This document shows positions 63,271 through 64,000 of a stretch of 64,000 nucleotides of DNA, piece after piece. Numbering within the stretch: the stretch's first letter is position 1; every line of letters starts with the position of its first letter. The notes under the pieces were generated by a model. It was given only the letters and a program-made list of their open reading frames with translations, did no database searches and was not told the origin of the DNA. The position numbers and the translations under genes are program-made. The stretch is from Marinirhabdus gelatinilytica. GTDB lineage: Bacteria > Bacteroidota > Bacteroidia > Flavobacteriales > Flavobacteriaceae. The DNA lies in the NCBI RefSeq assembly GCF_003353425.1, contig NZ_QRAO01000001.1, positions 310,001 to 374,000 on the forward strand, written 5' to 3'.

Positions 63271-64000
63271 ATGGAAAATTTCCTTCTTTTTTTTGAGACC
63301 ATGCCCACTTGGATGAAAGCACTTTGGGTGTTTTTTACCTTAGGGTTGTTTTGGATCTTGGAGGGATATTACAGCTTGGTCGTACTTAAATACAAAAAGT
63401 GGAAGCACGCTAAAGTAAACCTCGTCCTTTTACTTTTTGTAATGATCATTAATGCAATATTTGGTATTGCCACTGTGGGGATTTTTGAATGGTTGGACGC
63501 TACACAATTTGGGTTGCTACACTTATTTGAAGCTCCCATTTGGCTAGAGCTGCTTATTGCAATTGCCATATTAGATTTAATTGCACAGTATTTTGTACAC
63601 TATTGCTTGCACAAAGTGCCTGCGATGTGGCGTTTGCATTTGGTACACCACAGCGACAAAAACGTGGACGTAACGACGGGCACACGCCACCACCCCATAG
63701 ATTTTATCATTCGTGAAAGCTTTGCTCTTGTAGCGGTGGTGATCACTGGGATGCCCATTGCATTTTATCTTTTCTATAGAATCTTGAGTGTTGCCTTTAC
63801 ATACTTTACCCACGCAAATATTTCGTTACCAAGAGGACTGGACAAGACGTTGAGTTATGTGATCGTTACCCCAAACATGCACAAATTCCATCATCACTTC
63901 CAGTTGCCATGGACCGATAGTAACTATGGCAACATGCTTTCTATTTGGGATAGGTTGTTCGGGACGTTTGTATATGGTGATACTTCACAAATCCAGTATG
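63271..64000 (+). CDS. Sterol desaturase / fatty acid hydroxylase family protein, 3' end cut by window edge
   Basis: Begins MENFLLFFETMPTWMKALWV and stays open to the last base (243 codons seen). Di-iron His motifs: HYCLHKVPAMWRLHLVHHSD, RHHPIDF, and HKFHHH. Membrane hydroxylase or desaturase acting on a lipid. Close to the family length, so little is missing. Confidence 0.85.
   Translation, partial: MENFLLFFETMPTWMKALWVFFTLGLFWILEGYYSLVVLKYKKWKHAKVNLVLLLFVMIINAIFGIATVGIFEWLDATQFGLLHLFEAPIWLELLIAIAILDLIAQYFVHYCLHKVPAMWRLHLVHHSDKNVDVTTGTRHHPIDFIIRESFALVAVVITGMPIAFYLFYRILSVAFTYFTHANISLPRGLDKTLSYVIVTPNMHKFHHHFQLPWTDSNYGNMLSIWDRLFGTFVYGDTSQIQY

Overview
This window looks like chromosomal DNA of a marine-type member of the Flavobacteriaceae (Bacteroidota). 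The evidence is the set of clade-typical genes: a T9SS-sorted delta-60 repeat protein, OmpA with thrombospondin type 3 repeats, a long PurF, GIGTTxP surface proteins, a Gre-like protein, and DoxX, S41, S8 and M1 secreted enzymes. Promoters resemble the Bacteroidota consensus (TTTG, then TAnnTTTG), and upstream purine-rich Shine-Dalgarno sites are scarce. Genus cannot be fixed from the sequence. Gene density is high, with both strands used in short operons.

Layout. 1-6.1 kb: 3' part of RNase H, two tandem surface-protein paralogues, a PfkB kinase and PurF, then a 1.3 kb repeat-rich intergenic region. 6.1-16.7 kb: superoxide dismutase, an AddA-like helicase-nuclease, glycine C-acetyltransferase, OmpA, an AddB-like nuclease and a hydrolase. 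16.7-24.7 kb: tRNA-Gly, GNAT, MATE, two tiny membrane proteins, QueD/PTPS, LpxH, a peptidoglycan-binding-like protein, RecJ and the T9SS protein. 24.7-36.5 kb: AhpD-like protein, UDG, RsmI, thymidine kinase, alanine racemase, MscL, Asd, two DoxX proteins, prolyl oligopeptidase, an ABC ATPase and an SDR. 36.5-41.9 kb: an oxidoreductase, a decayed chimeric copy of the ABC ATPase gene, two unknown proteins, a Gre-like protein, MtgA and a FAD oxidoreductase. 41.9-47.6 kb: the lipid and translation cluster accC-accB-fabH-rpmF-DUF177, PdxA and riboflavin synthase. 47.6-64 kb: tRNA with CAU anticodon, methylmalonyl-CoA epimerase, RbfA, a LolC/E-type permease, Dus, LepA, a Na+/H+ antiporter, MBL hydrolase, S8 and M1 peptidases, RnpA, a DinB-like protein, S41 peptidase and a partial sterol desaturase-type hydroxylase.

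The most unusual part is 4.9-6.0 kb. It holds two copies of a module. Each copy has a TATATTTG promoter box, a conserved sequence of about 74 nt ending in an intrinsic terminator whose arms differ by pairing-preserving changes, and then two or three copies of a 26-nt core inside longer repeats (128 nt direct pair after the first, 115-116 nt tandem array after the second). I read these as two paralogous, undescribed small-RNA genes with attached repeat arrays; this is inference from sequence alone.

A second theme is small repeats moulding gene edges. Short CTTCGGCTCCGCTCAG-like elements abut the starts of lpxH, dusB and lepA. Related elements sit next to truncated second copies of the 3' ends of the tRNA-Gly and tRNA-CAU genes, cut at the same T-loop position in both. 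Palindromic elements also encode the tail of one protein and form intergenic hairpins.
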